Part shown: positions 40,245-51,134 of the stretch, in pieces
Numbering within the stretch: the stretch's first letter is position 1
Layout: the number at the start of each line of letters is the position of its first letter
Assembly: GCA_012799205.1 (NCBI GenBank)
Contig: JAAZLT010000051.1
Location: 1-63,585 of the forward strand
Source of the DNA: Clostridiales bacterium
GTDB lineage: Bacteria > Bacillota > Clostridia > Caldicoprobacterales > Xylanivirgaceae
Reading direction: 5' to 3'
DNA: 63,585 nucleotides
Notes under the pieces: model-generated
Told to the model about the DNA's origin: nothing
Database searches by the model: none
What the model saw: only the letters and a program-made list of their open reading frames with translations
Made by a program: the position numbers and the translations under genes

Positions 40245-42878
40245 ATGTCCAAACAATATGTATATCTATTTAGAGATAGCGATGCTAGCATGCGGAATTT
40301 ACTTGGTGGCAAAGGTGCGAATCTTGGTGAAATGATACAGCTGGGATTACCCGTACCCCAGGGTTTTACGGTAACAACAGAGGCTTGTTTGAGATACTAT
40401 GAAGATGGTGAAAAACTAGCAGATGAGATAGTTGAACAGATTGAGAATGCAATGAAAGATCTGGAAGAGATAGAAGGAAAGAAATTTGGGGATGCAGATA
40501 ACCCATTCTTAGTATCTATACGTTCAGGTGCTAGGGTATCTATGCCAGGAATGATGGATACGGTCTTAAATCTGGGTCTAAACGATGAGACAGTAAAGGG
40601 CCTAGCCAAGCTCACAAGTAATGACAGATTCGCATATGATAGCTATCGTAGATTTATTCAAATGTTTGCAGACGTAGTTAAAGGTGTAGATAAGGCTAAA
40701 TTTGACGAAGTATATGATGGAGTAAAAGAACGAGAGGGAATAGAGAATGACGCCGATGTACCAGGTGAAGCTTTAAAGGAAATCGTAGATGGATTTAAAG
40801 AAGTATATAAAAGAGAAATAGGTGAAGATTTTCCACAAGACCCGACAGAACAACTATTGGCATCAGTTCAGGCAGTATTTATGTCATGGAATAACCCGAG
40901 AGCTGTTGTCTATAGAAGACTTAATGATATTCCAGGGGAGTGGGGTACAGCGGTAAATGTGCAGACAATGGTATTTGGCAATATGGGTGATGATTGTGGA
41001 ACAGGTGTTGCATTTACAAGAGACCCAGCAACCGGAGAAGATGTTCTCTATGGTGAATACCTATTAAATGCCCAAGGAGAAGATGTTGTTGCCGGTATTA
41101 GAACACCAGATCCCATATCTACAATGAAGGAAGTAAAGCCTGAAATATATAAAGAATTTGCTAAAATAATGGATAAGCTTGAAAAACACTATCGCGATAT
41201 GCAGGATGTAGAGTTCACAATAGAACGTGGCAAACTCTATATGCTTCAAACAAGAAGTGGCAAAAGAACTGCAGAGGCTGCTTTAAAGATAGCTGTTGAT
41301 ATGGTGAAAGAGGGGATAATATCAAAAGAAGAGGCACTCTTAAGAGTAGAGCCTAATCAACTTGATGCAGTACTACATCCAACATTTAAGCCAGAGGCCC
41401 TAGAGGCTGCAACGCCAATTGCAAAGGGTTTACCTGCATCCCCGGGAGCCGCTACAGGTAAGGTCTACTTTACTGCTGAGGCAGCAGTAGAAGCCAATAA
41501 AAATGGTGAAGATGTTGTACTAGTACGTGTTGAAACATCCCCAGAAGATATAGAGGGTATGCATGTGGCTGAAGGTATTTTAACAGGCCGTGGCGGAATG
41601 ACCTCACATGCAGCCGTTGTGGCACGTGGAATGGGTACATGCTGTGTTGCCGGTTGTCATGATATACAAATAAATGAAGCACAAAAGTACTTTATGGCCG
41701 AAGGTGTAAGATATAATGAGGGTGATTTTATATCCCTTGATGGCAATACTGGAAATGTATATGGTGAAGCTATAGAAACCCAACCGCCAGTACTTACAGG
41801 AGATTTCACAACATTTATGGAATGGTCAGACGAATATAGAACGCTAAAGGTGAGAACAAATGCCGATACGCCAAATGATGCAAGACAAGCCGTGGAATTT
41901 GGCGCTGAAGGAATAGGCCTATGCAGAACAGAGCATATGTTCTTTGAAGAGGATAGAATTCCCGCCATGCGTGAAATGATAGTATCTAGAACGGAAGAAC
42001 AAAGAAGAGCTGCATTAGCAAAGCTCCTGCCTATACAAAAGGCTGACTTTAAAGGTATTTATGAGGCTATGGAAGGTAGACCTGTTACAGTGAGACTACT
42101 TGACCCACCACTACATGAATTCCTACCTCATAACGATAAAGACATAGAATCTCTAGCTAAGCAAATGGATATGCCCTTTGAAGACCTTAAGGCTATAGTG
42201 GATAGTCTGCAAGAATTTAACCCAATGTTAGGACATAGGGGTTGTAGATTAGCAATTACCTATCCTGAAATTGCTGAGATGCAGACAAAAGCAATTATCG
42301 AAGCGGCAATAGAAGTCAATGAGGAGAAGGGGTATAATTTAGTTCCTGAGATAATGGTCCCGCTGGTTGGCGAGGTAAAAGAGCTGACATATGTGAAGAA
42401 TATTATAGATGAAGCAGCAAAAGCCGTTATGGAGGAGAAAGGTGTAGAGGTTAACTATCTAGTTGGAACCATGATAGAAGTTCCAAGAGCAGCACTTACA
42501 TCCGATGCAATAGCTAAGGAAGCTGAATTCTTCTCATTTGGGACAAATGATATGACCCAAATGGCCTTTGGATTCTCAAGAGATGATGCAACCAAATTCT
42601 TAGATGACTACTACGAAAAGGATGTATTTGAGCATGATCCCTTCGAGAGAATAGACCAAACTGGTGTAGGAAAACTAATGGAGATATCTGTTGAACTTGG
42701 TAAATCCGCAAGACCAGATATAGATCTTGGCATATGCGGCGAGCACGGTGGAGACCCAAGTTCCGTAGAGTTTTGCCATAGAATAGGCCTTGACTATGTA
42801 TCTTGCTCTCCATTTAGAGTGCCTATTGCAAAACTTGCAGCAGCTCAGGCAAAGATAAAAGAAAACTTAGATAAGTAA
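40245..42878 (+). CDS. ppdK: Pyruvate, phosphate dikinase
   Basis: GGKGANLGEM, GGMTSHAAVVARGMG catalytic His region, 877 aa. Confidence 0.97.
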   Translation: MSKQYVYLFRDSDASMRNLLGGKGANLGEMIQLGLPVPQGFTVTTEACLRYYEDGEKLADEIVEQIENAMKDLEEIEGKKFGDADNPFLVSIRSGARVSMPGMMDTVLNLGLNDETVKGLAKLTSNDRFAYDSYRRFIQMFADVVKGVDKAKFDEVYDGVKEREGIENDADVPGEALKEIVDGFKEVYKREIGEDFPQDPTEQLLASVQAVFMSWNNPRAVVYRRLNDIPGEWGTAVNVQTMVFGNMGDDCGTGVAFTRDPATGEDVLYGEYLLNAQGEDVVAGIRTPDPISTMKEVKPEIYKEFAKIMDKLEKHYRDMQDVEFTIERGKLYMLQTRSGKRTAEAALKIAVDMVKEGIISKEEALLRVEPNQLDAVLHPTFKPEALEAATPIAKGLPASPGAATGKVYFTAEAAVEANKNGEDVVLVRVETSPEDIEGMHVAEGILTGRGGMTSHAAVVARGMGTCCVAGCHDIQINEAQKYFMAEGVRYNEGDFISLDGNTGNVYGEAIETQPPVLTGDFTTFMEWSDEYRTLKVRTNADTPNDARQAVEFGAEGIGLCRTEHMFFEEDRIPAMREMIVSRTEEQRRAALAKLLPIQKADFKGIYEAMEGRPVTVRLLDPPLHEFLPHNDKDIESLAKQMDMPFEDLKAIVDSLQEFNPMLGHRGCRLAITYPEIAEMQTKAIIEAAIEVNEEKGYNLVPEIMVPLVGEVKELTYVKNIIDEAAKAVMEEKGVEVNYLVGTMIEVPRAALTSDAIAKEAEFFSFGTNDMTQMAFGFSRDDATKFLDDYYEKDVFEHDPFERIDQTGVGKLMEISVELGKSARPDIDLGICGEHGGDPSSVEFCHRIGLDYVSCSPFRVPIAKLAAAQAKIKENLDK

Positions 42879-42893
42879 ATAATTTTAATATAT

Positions 42894-42926
42894 AAAGCCC
42901 TGTAATCTCTTAGATTGCAGGGTTTT
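42894..42926 (+). terminator. Intrinsic terminator of ppdK (hairpin 1)
   Basis: AAAGCCCTGTAATC-tctta-GATTGCAGGGTTTT. Confidence 0.85.
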
Positions 42927-43016
42927 GATAATAGCCCATTTATATTATAAGGGACCTAAATATAGGCGAAAAGTAATATAGATCATAAATCTATACTTAG
43001 ATTCTGACCGTAGAGG

Positions 43017-43065
43017 ATATTATGGAAACCCTGTAGCCATTAGAACTACAGGGTTTTCATAATAT
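43017..43065. terminator. Second 20-bp hairpin downstream of ppdK, related to hairpin 1
   Basis: ATATTATGGAAACCCTGTAG-ccattagaa-CTACAGGGTTTTCATAATAT, one G-U. Confidence 0.75.
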
Positions 43066-43164
43066 AGTTTTAAATTTAAAAGAGGGTATTTATAATATCT
43101 GTGGTATATATAGTATAGAGTAGTGTAAAAATGCAAAAATATAATATATAGATGAGGGTATGAT

Positions 43165-44136
43165 ATGATAAGGGAGAAGATAGAAGAATTAGAGGGAAAA
43201 TATCTATCCCAATATGCTAAATTAAGTAGCCAAACTAGGGGCAGGAAGGCGCATCAAGAGAAATGTCCTATTAGAACGGAGTTTCAACGCGATAGAGATA
43301 GAATTATACATTGTAAATCATTTAGAAGACTTAAGCACAAGACTCAAGTCTTTATCACACCGGAGGGCGATCATTATAGAACAAGACTTACACATACTCT
43401 GGAGGTTTCTCAGATTGCTAGAACCATAGCTCGTGCATTGAATCTAAACGAGGATCTAACAGAGGCAATAGCTCTAGGCCATGATTTAGGACATACTCCC
43501 TTTGGACATACTGGAGAGAAAGTATTAAATGATATAAAATCGGATGGATTCAGACACAATGAACAAAGTCTTAGGGTGGTAGATGTTTTAGAAGGCGGGG
43601 AAGGTCTGAATTTGACATGGGAGACAAGAGATGGAATACTAAACCACACGAAAGAGAATACTCCTGGAACTACCGAGGGCCAGGTGGTCAACTTAAGTGA
43701 TAGGGTTGCATATATAAACCATGATATAGATGATTCTATAAGGGCTGGCATAATAACGGCGGAGGACCTACCCAAAGAGTGCATTTCAATACTCGGCAAG
43801 GCACATGGTACACGTATCCACAATATGGTATACGATATAATTAAAAACAGTACAGATAGCCCAATTATTAAAATGAGCACAAAAGTTGGCATAGCGACTG
43901 AAAAATTGCGTGATTTTATGTTCGAAAGGGTATATATAGGCAATGATGCTAAAGGGAAAGAAGAGGAGGCAATGTATATTGTAGAGAGTCTTTTTAAATA
44001 TTTTAAAAAAAATATAGACAAACTACCTAAAGAATATTTACGCTTTATAGATATTTACGGCAGAGAGCAAGCAGTATGCGATTATATAGCAGGCATGACG
44101 GATCGATATGCATTTATGATATATGAAAATTTATAG
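43165..44136 (+). CDS. dgt: dGTPase (deoxyguanosinetriphosphate triphosphohydrolase family)
   Basis: RTEFQRDRDRIIHCKSFRRLKHKTQVF, ALGHDLGHTPFGHTGE HD motif. Confidence 0.95.
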   Translation: MIREKIEELEGKYLSQYAKLSSQTRGRKAHQEKCPIRTEFQRDRDRIIHCKSFRRLKHKTQVFITPEGDHYRTRLTHTLEVSQIARTIARALNLNEDLTEAIALGHDLGHTPFGHTGEKVLNDIKSDGFRHNEQSLRVVDVLEGGEGLNLTWETRDGILNHTKENTPGTTEGQVVNLSDRVAYINHDIDDSIRAGIITAEDLPKECISILGKAHGTRIHNMVYDIIKNSTDSPIIKMSTKVGIATEKLRDFMFERVYIGNDAKGKEEEAMYIVESLFKYFKKNIDKLPKEYLRFIDIYGREQAVCDYIAGMTDRYAFMIYENL

Positions 44137-44204
44137 AGTGTAAGGAGGAAATTCCGATAAATTGTCGAATAGTATATATTATGGGAATAGGCTAGGTGAA
44201 TATT

Positions 44205-46028
44205 ATGGCTAGATTTATTCCAAAGGATTTAATAGAAGAGATAAGAGGGCAAAATGATATAGTAGATGTGATATCTGAATATTTAGAGTTAAAGCCCAGT
44301 GGAAGAGGTTTTTTTGCACTCTGTCCTTTTCATAGTGAAAAGACCCCATCTTTTCATATTAGTCCAGAGAGGCAGATATATCATTGCTTTGGTTGCGGTG
44401 TAGGAGGCAATGTTTTTTCATTTATAATGGACATAGAAAACATAGGATTTGTAGATGCTGCTAAAATACTTGCAGACCGGGCAGGGATAGACCTCCCCGA
44501 GACCTATGACTCTAAACACTATGAAGAAAAGATGGCCCTAAGCAATAAGATGTATGAGATAAACACTCAAGCAGCTAGATTTTATCATAGCCAATTGATA
44601 TCTAAAATTGGCAGGCCTGCTCTAGAGTATCTAAAATCTAGAAAACTAAGTACAAAGACTATAAGGAGGTTTGGTTTAGGATTTGCTCCGGACGCCTGGG
44701 ATAAGACTAGAGAGCATTTAAAGGATCTTGGATTTGAGGAGGATGATCTCTTAAAATGTGGAATAATAGTCCAGGGGAAGGAAAACACATATGATAGATT
44801 TAGGAATCGTATAATGTTTCCTATTATAGATCAAAGAGATAATGTGGTTGGATTTGGTGGTAGGGTTATGGATGAAAGTGTGCCTAAATATCTAAACACC
44901 TCGGATAGTCCTGTATTTAATAAGAGCAATGTTTTATTTGGCTTAAACCTTGCTAAAAGAAGACGACCACTTAAGGATATCATACTAGTGGAAGGCTATA
45001 TGGATGTAATAGCCTTAAACCAATATGGATATTATAACGTTGTGGCAACTCTGGGGACAGCACTGACATTAGAACAGGCGGGGCTAATTAGGCGATATGC
45101 AGGTGATGCAATAGTTGCATATGATGGAGATATAGCCGGGCGCCGTGCGGCTATAAGGGCGATAGATATGCTTACAAGAGCTGGATGTAATGTAAGGGTA
45201 ATGATATTTCCTAAAGGTATGGATCCAGACGATATAGTTATACAACATGGTAAAGATTATTTTAATAGCCTTTTAATGAAGTCTATACCCTCTGTAGAGT
45301 TCCAACTAGATATACTTAAAGAAGACTATGATATAAAGACACAAAAAGGTAGGGTAGAATACGTCACAGCCGCTGCTAAAATATTATCAAAAATAGAAAA
45401 TATATTAGAACGTGATGTATATATAAACTATTTGGCAAAGAACACCGGTTTTAGGTCTGAGTTGATATATAGGCAAATAAGTAGCATGACCCCTGAAAGG
45501 CAAGCAAAGAGTGTAAAAAAGGACTTTGTTGGTAATAATAGGCATATCAGTATAGATATAGGGAGTGGTTCGAGATCTTCTCATATAATCACAGAAAAGG
45601 TACTCTTAAATTTAATGGCGCAAAATGAGAATATAGCTAAGAAGGTACGGGATAGACTTGGAGATTATATGTTTGAGGAAGGAATTCATAGAGAGTTAAT
45701 TGCCATAATAGATGAAATACTAAATGAAGGTAGCGAACTTAACATGGCCAAGATTTTTGATTATATACACGAAAGTGAAGAGAGTCAGCAAGTAATGGAA
45801 GTATTTGACATGCAGATTGAATATGATGACATAGATAAATATATAGATGATTGTATAAATAGACTAGAGGAATATAAACTAAAGAGAGATTGGAAACAGG
45901 TTCAGGCTCAGATTTCTGAAATGGAGAAAGGGAAGGAATACGATTTGGAGGAGTATACAAGATTGCTAGAAAGAGCTCAGGAATTAAATAGGGAAATTGT
46001 GATCCTTGAAAGAGAAGGGAGGGAGTAA
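44205..46028 (+). CDS. dnaG: DNA primase
   Basis: CHC2 zinc finger [41 protein letters not shown]. Confidence 0.97.
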   Translation: MARFIPKDLIEEIRGQNDIVDVISEYLELKPSGRGFFALCPFHSEKTPSFHISPERQIYHCFGCGVGGNVFSFIMDIENIGFVDAAKILADRAGIDLPETYDSKHYEEKMALSNKMYEINTQAARFYHSQLISKIGRPALEYLKSRKLSTKTIRRFGLGFAPDAWDKTREHLKDLGFEEDDLLKCGIIVQGKENTYDRFRNRIMFPIIDQRDNVVGFGGRVMDESVPKYLNTSDSPVFNKSNVLFGLNLAKRRRPLKDIILVEGYMDVIALNQYGYYNVVATLGTALTLEQAGLIRRYAGDAIVAYDGDIAGRRAAIRAIDMLTRAGCNVRVMIFPKGMDPDDIVIQHGKDYFNSLLMKSIPSVEFQLDILKEDYDIKTQKGRVEYVTAAAKILSKIENILERDVYINYLAKNTGFRSELIYRQISSMTPERQAKSVKKDFVGNNRHISIDIGSGSRSSHIITEKVLLNLMAQNENIAKKVRDRLGDYMFEEGIHRELIAIIDEILNEGSELNMAKIFDYIHESEESQQVMEVFDMQIEYDDIDKYIDDCINRLEEYKLKRDWKQVQAQISEMEKGKEYDLEEYTRLLERAQELNREIVILEREGRE

Positions 46029-46032
46029 TCCC

Positions 46033-47088
46033 ATGAAGAATCAAGAATTAGAGAAAGCAAAAATAAAAGAACTCATTGAAAAAGGCAAGCAAAAAGGTGT
46101 TTTGACATATAAAGAGATCATGGATACGTTAGAAGAGGTAGATTTAGAGCCGGATCAGATAGAGAAGATCTATGAGGCATTAGAATCCCTTGATATAGAT
46201 GTTCTAGAAGAGCAAGAAGAGGACGAAGAAGAGGAAACTCTAGAAGTTCCAGAAGGTATAAATGTAGATGATCCAGTTAGAATGTATCTAAAGGAGATCG
46301 GGAAGGTATCTTTGCTTACAGCTGAGGAAGAAGTGGAGCTGGCAAAGGGAATTGAACGGGGAGATGAGGAGTCTAAAAGGAAACTCACAGAGGCTAATCT
46401 AAGGCTTGTTGTTAGCATAGCTAAAAGATATGTAGGCAGGGGTATGCTTTTTTTAGATCTTATACAAGAGGGAAATCTAGGGCTTATAAAAGCTGTCGAA
46501 AAATTCGATTATACAAAAGGTTATAAGTTTAGTACCTATGCCACTTGGTGGATTAGACAAGCTATAACTAGATCTATAGCTGATCAGGCAAGGACCATCC
46601 GTGTACCCGTACACATGGTTGAAACCATAAATAAGATGGTAAGAGTATCAAGACAGTTGGTACAAGAAAAGGGCAGAGATCCTCTTCCTGAAGAGATTGC
46701 TGAGGAAATGGGAATTACAGCCGATAAAGTAAGGGAGATTATGAAAATTGCCCAAGACCCTGTTTCACTAGAAACCCCCATTGGCGAGGAAGAAGATAGC
46801 CATCTAGGGGATTTCATACCAGATGAAGAGGCGTTGGCGCCGGCGGATGCAGCAGCATATGTACTTTTGCAGGAACAACTAGTTGACGTACTAGATACAC
46901 TTACTCCAAGGGAGCAGAAGGTCTTAAGGCTTAGATTCGGGCTTGACGATGGAAGAGCTAGAACCCTTGAAGAAGTAGGTAGGGAGTTTGATGTTACAAG
47001 GGAGAGGATAAGGCAAATCGAGGCCAAAGCTCTTAGAAAATTAAGACATCCAAGTAGGAGCAAGAAATTAAAGGACTATCTAGACTAG
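46033..47088 (+). CDS. rpoD: RNA polymerase sigma factor RpoD (SigA)
   Basis: [61 protein letters not shown] 46033 with GGGAGGG RBS. Confidence 0.98.
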   Translation: MKNQELEKAKIKELIEKGKQKGVLTYKEIMDTLEEVDLEPDQIEKIYEALESLDIDVLEEQEEDEEEETLEVPEGINVDDPVRMYLKEIGKVSLLTAEEEVELAKGIERGDEESKRKLTEANLRLVVSIAKRYVGRGMLFLDLIQEGNLGLIKAVEKFDYTKGYKFSTYATWWIRQAITRSIADQARTIRVPVHMVETINKMVRVSRQLVQEKGRDPLPEEIAEEMGITADKVREIMKIAQDPVSLETPIGEEEDSHLGDFIPDEEALAPADAAAYVLLQEQLVDVLDTLTPREQKVLRLRFGLDDGRARTLEEVGREFDVTRERIRQIEAKALRKLRHPSRSKKLKDYLD

Positions 47089-47122
47089 AGGGCAACTTAG
47101 CATAGTTGCCCTTTCTTTTTTA
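47088..47122 (+). terminator. Intrinsic terminator
   Basis: GGGCAACT-tagcat-AGTTGCCC + T-rich tract. Confidence 0.9.
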
Positions 47123-47917
47123 AAATATAATGCGAAGATAGAATTTGTCTATTAGGATGAATAGACCTAGTGCTATTAAATAGTGACCGAATCTATACAA
47201 TTTGCCCCTTATAATGAGCCTAGATATAGCGTTAATAGCAAAAAAACCTGTTATTGCAGTAGTTACGATTCCGAAGAATATTGGAAATATCAGGCTTGGA
47301 GTTTGCATTGCTACTATAAAGCTATTTCTATCTAGGATAATAGAATATATTATAACCGGTATGCTGATTAAATAGGCAAGCCTTGGCAAGGCTTTTTTAT
47401 CAAGGCCCTGAGACAAGGAACCAGCTAGGGCCATTGCAGATTGCGAGATAACTGGTAAGGATGAGATAGCCTGGATTATACTAATGATCAAAATGTTTTT
47501 TAGCCTTAAATCTCCTAAACTCCTATAGGACAATATAACTGTCTCAGCAAGTAGTAATACAGCACCGGTTATTATAAGTCCGCAAGCAAGTTTTGGAGGC
47601 GTAATGAATATATTTTCAATATAATCCTTAAATACTAGAGAGACCCCAATATAGGGAACAGAGGAAAAAGCTATAAATAAGGGCAACTTCCCGGCTGTAC
47701 CTTTAAGTATATGTAATACATCCTTCCAGAGGACCCCAACTATTGCGATTATTATGCCTATGCGAAGGTGAACGCTTACAAGGGAAATTACTTCAGCCTC
47801 TATATCTAAGACTTTCTGCAAGAGCATAATATGGCCCTCATGACTCAATGGCCAAAGGGTTGTGATAGCCTGCAAAAAGCCGAGTAAAATGGCCTTTATA
47901 ATAGTGATATTGCCCAC
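47120..47917 (-). CDS. Divergent undecaprenyl-diphosphatase (UppP/BacA)-like membrane protein
   Basis: ILLGFLQAITTLWPLSHEGHIML matches the UppP N-terminal motif frame; multi-TM, 265 aa; catalytic motifs altered. Confidence 0.75.
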   Translation of the reverse strand: MGNITIIKAILLGFLQAITTLWPLSHEGHIMLLQKVLDIEAEVISLVSVHLRIGIIIAIVGVLWKDVLHILKGTAGKLPLFIAFSSVPYIGVSLVFKDYIENIFITPPKLACGLIITGAVLLLAETVILSYRSLGDLRLKNILIISIIQAISSLPVISQSAMALAGSLSQGLDKKALPRLAYLISIPVIIYSIILDRNSFIVAMQTPSLIFPIFFGIVTTAITGFFAINAISRLIIRGKLYRFGHYLIALGLFILIDKFYLRIIF

Positions 47918-48011
47918 CTCCTAAAAAAGAACTTATTTTATAATATTTTATCATAAAATGGCGAATGTACAAGTTGCAATAGCTTAAAGTAACTATAAAA
48001 TGGAGAGAAAA

Positions 48012-48602
48012 ATGAAAAAAGGATTAAAAACTATTTCTATATTTATGGCGTTGACAATAATTATTAGTATTATATTAGGTATTGATATAAAATTATTTGG
48101 AAAAAGATCTAAACCTCAGAATTCTGATTGTATAATAGTGCTAGGATGTAGTGTATATGGAACAGATCCAAGTCCATTTTTAAGGGGAAGATTACAGGAG
48201 GCTTATAGACTCTATAACGAGGGCTATTCTGACTATATAATAGTATCTGGTGGTCAGGGGAAGGGAGAGCATATAAGTGAGGCAGAGGCTATGAGAAGGG
48301 AATTAAACGATCTAGGCGTAGAAGATCAGTATATAATCTTGGAGGATAAATCTACATCAACATATGAGAATATTAAGTATTCTATAGGTAAGATGCAGCA
48401 TATGGGTTTTAGCAGTGCCATTATAGTTTCTAATGAATTCCATCTTAGAAGAGCTTATTATATAGCCAAAGAGCTAATGCTGGATGCAAGCTTTTCGGGT
48501 GTATATCTAAAAGAACATAGAAAGAGCGAAATAAAGGGAGTTGTAAGAGAAGTACCGGCTCTTTTGGCCACATTTTTAAGACAAATTTTAAAAAGTAGTT
48601 GA
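48012..48602 (+). CDS. YdcF/SanA/ElyC-type (DUF218) protein
   Basis: DCIIVLGCSVYGTDPSPFLRGRLQEAYRLYNEG, ILEDKSTSTYENI; alternate start 48000. Confidence 0.9.
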   Translation: MKKGLKTISIFMALTIIISIILGIDIKLFGKRSKPQNSDCIIVLGCSVYGTDPSPFLRGRLQEAYRLYNEGYSDYIIVSGGQGKGEHISEAEAMRRELNDLGVEDQYIILEDKSTSTYENIKYSIGKMQHMGFSSAIIVSNEFHLRRAYYIAKELMLDASFSGVYLKEHRKSEIKGVVREVPALLATFLRQILKSS

Positions 48603-48648
48603 CGAAACAGCATTGGCATTATATAATATATTTTGTCGCTAGAGGTAT

Positions 48649-48725
48649 GGGCCTTTAGCTCAGTTGGTTAGAGCAACCGGCTCATAACCGGTTAGTCCGG
48701 GGTTCGAGTCCCTGAAGGCCCACCA
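48649..48725 (+). tRNA. tRNA with CAT anticodon (Met elongator or Ile2)
   Basis: GGGCCTT...CTCATAA...GGTTCGAGTCC...AAGGCCC-A-CCA. Confidence 0.93.
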
Positions 48726-48798
48726 AATTATAATATCATTTTGAAGGGGTACCTAAATAGGGTACCTTTTTTCGTATATAAAGGTAGGAATATTAGAT

Positions 48799-49503
48799 AT
48801 GATACAGACCGATAGAATGAAAACTATAATAGACTGCGTGCCAAAATCCCATACTGTTGCAGATATAGGTGCAGATCATGGCTATGTTTCAGCTAGCCTA
48901 ATAGAAAAAGGTATTGCTAAATATGTTATAGCTAGTGATATAAGCCCTAATTCTCTTAAAAAAACGCAGGGGCTTATAAGGCAGAGAGGACTTGAAGATT
49001 ATATAGCTACCAGAATGGGGTATGGGCTTTCAGTCTTAGCTGAACATGAGGCTGATACTGCCATAATTGCGGGGCTTGGGGGAGTATTGATCTCGGAGAT
49101 ATTAGATCGTGATATACATATTGCAAAGACTATAGATACATTTATCCTCCAGCCCATGCAATGGGTAAGGCCCTTGAGAGAATATCTTTTTAACAACGGA
49201 TATAAGATAGATGACGAAAGGCTAGTATACGAGGGTGAAGATAAATACTATGTTATAATGAAGGTAACCCATGGATATGTGGAAATTTCAGATGATATGT
49301 ACTATTATCTAGGAGAGAAATTAATAAAAAACAGATGTAATCTATTGCTAGGTTATATACTGCATAAGATAAAGCTCAGGGAACATGTCTTAAAAGGCCT
49401 TGCAAAGAGTAAAGACAAAAAAGAAATAAAGCTAAAAAAGACAAGATTGGAAGGCGAAGTTATAAGGCTCAAGGAGGTATTTGATGAGGTATCCAAGGAT
49501 TGA
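48799..49503 (+). CDS. trmK: tRNA (adenine(22)-N(1))-methyltransferase
   Basis: VADIGADHGYVSASLI...ASDISPNSLKKTQ, follows the rpoD region, overlaps the Nif3 gene. Confidence 0.92.
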   Translation: MIQTDRMKTIIDCVPKSHTVADIGADHGYVSASLIEKGIAKYVIASDISPNSLKKTQGLIRQRGLEDYIATRMGYGLSVLAEHEADTAIIAGLGGVLISEILDRDIHIAKTIDTFILQPMQWVRPLREYLFNNGYKIDDERLVYEGEDKYYVIMKVTHGYVEISDDMYYYLGEKLIKNRCNLLLGYILHKIKLREHVLKGLAKSKDKKEIKLKKTRLEGEVIRLKEVFDEVSKD

Positions 49504-50275
49504 AAGTATAATGAATGTCATGGAAAAAATAGCCCCGTTAGAGCTTGCAGAAAACTGGGACAATGTAGGACTTATAATTAATAGTAGATGTAAGATAGTA
49601 AAAAGGATTTTGGTCACACTGGATGTTACGGGGGCTGTGGTAAATGAGGCAATTGAAAGGGATATTGATGTGATAATATCACATCACCCAGTTATATTTG
49701 AACCTAAAACGAATATAGGACAGAGGGTTGAGGATAAAAATATAATTATTCCCCTCATAAAAAATGGGATATCTGTATATAGTGCACATACCAATTTAGA
49801 TAAGGCAGAGGGCGGAGTAGATGACACCCTAGCCAATGTTCTTGGAATGGAAACAGTTAAGATACTAGATAAGGAAAGTGGGTTTGGCAGGATAGGAAGA
49901 ATAAAGTCGAGTTTAAATGTAGAAGAATATGCACAGAGAGTGGCAAAATACCTAAACGCAGATGATTTATATATTTTGGGGGATAGAGAGGTAAAAGTTA
50001 AAACGGTGGCAAGCGTAGCAGGCAGTGGAGGAGACTTTTTACTGCATGCAGTAAATGCCGGTGCCGATGTGTTTATAACAGGTGAGAGCAAATACCATGA
50101 GAGTCTAGTGGCATTGGAATATAATCTACCAATAATACTTCCAGGACACTATGAAACGGAGGCTATAGCTATGGAGAAATTAATTATACATTTACAAAAA
50201 CACTTTAATGCTTTAGAATATAATGTAGAGGTATTGTCCTCCAAGGCGCAATATAAGATAAAAAGGACTTTATAG
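49484..50275 (+). CDS. Nif3-like dinuclear metal center hexameric protein
   Basis: ENWDNVGLIIN, ISHHPVIFEP, YSAHTNLDKAEGGVDDTLA. Confidence 0.94.
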   Translation: MRYPRIESIMNVMEKIAPLELAENWDNVGLIINSRCKIVKRILVTLDVTGAVVNEAIERDIDVIISHHPVIFEPKTNIGQRVEDKNIIIPLIKNGISVYSAHTNLDKAEGGVDDTLANVLGMETVKILDKESGFGRIGRIKSSLNVEEYAQRVAKYLNADDLYILGDREVKVKTVASVAGSGGDFLLHAVNAGADVFITGESKYHESLVALEYNLPIILPGHYETEAIAMEKLIIHLQKHFNALEYNVEVLSSKAQYKIKRTL

Positions 50276-50324
50276 CTACTCGTGCTTAAGTAAAACGATA
50301 GAGTGTAGAGAGGAGGCATTTAAT

Positions 50325-51056
50325 ATGAAGCAACTGGATCTACTCTGGAGATATCAAGAATTAGAGGCATTGATGGATAATTATGTACGTGAGAGAAATA
50401 GTTTACCAATACGAAAAGAGCTAAGAAAGCTTCAAACATATTTATTAGCGCAACAGAAGAAACTTAAAGAATTAGATGAAGAGGCGAATAAAAAGCAAAA
50501 TTCACTAAATAAGATATATCATGAATATGATAATATAGTGAATAATCTTAGGATTGACGGAGAAAAGATCTCTGATGGAAGCATTAGGAATCTAAAGCAG
50601 ATAGAACAACTTGAAAAGGATGCAGACAACTTAAAGGAAAAGATAGAGCAAAAATATGCAGAGCTAAATGAGTTAATGAACGAGATAGAAAATTTCAATA
50701 TTGTTTTAAAAGATATTGGGACCCAAATGAATGATGCAAAGAAAGAATATAGGAAGGTTAGATCTATATATGACGCCCAAACGGGAGAGATACAGGAAAA
50801 ATACAATGATGTTAAGAAAGATTTAGATGGGCTAAAAAAGGATATAGAGAAGAATATATTATCAAGATATAAAAGGCTTAGGGAAAATTATAATGATCCT
50901 GTAGCTATTGTAGATAAAAACTTTTGTTGTGGAGGCTGTAATATGCAGGTAGCTGCATTTGCTGTCCAACTTCTAAAAGAAGATTCTAGATTGGTAGAAT
51001 GTGAAAATTGTGGCAGAATACTCTATATGAAAGAAAAAGAAAAGCAAGTTTCGTAA
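50325..51056 (+). CDS. Coiled-coil zinc-ribbon domain protein
   Basis: Long charged coiled coil then CCGGCNMQV...CENCGRILYM. Confidence 0.9.
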   Translation: MKQLDLLWRYQELEALMDNYVRERNSLPIRKELRKLQTYLLAQQKKLKELDEEANKKQNSLNKIYHEYDNIVNNLRIDGEKISDGSIRNLKQIEQLEKDADNLKEKIEQKYAELNELMNEIENFNIVLKDIGTQMNDAKKEYRKVRSIYDAQTGEIQEKYNDVKKDLDGLKKDIEKNILSRYKRLRENYNDPVAIVDKNFCCGGCNMQVAAFAVQLLKEDSRLVECENCGRILYMKEKEKQVS

Positions 51057-51134
51057 AAAAAGGAAAATAAGGAAGTTAATTCATTTGACAGCTCAGTAGT
51101 ACTATGTTAGCATATAAATTCGCATGAATATATA

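Noticed and set aside
43410-44021. 203-aa ORF antisense to dgt
   Set aside because: Fully inside the conserved dgt gene on the opposite strand; Ser/Phe/Leu-rich composition typical of shadow ORFs
46584-47063. 159-aa ORF antisense to rpoD
   Set aside because: Shadow ORF of a highly conserved gene, low-complexity translation
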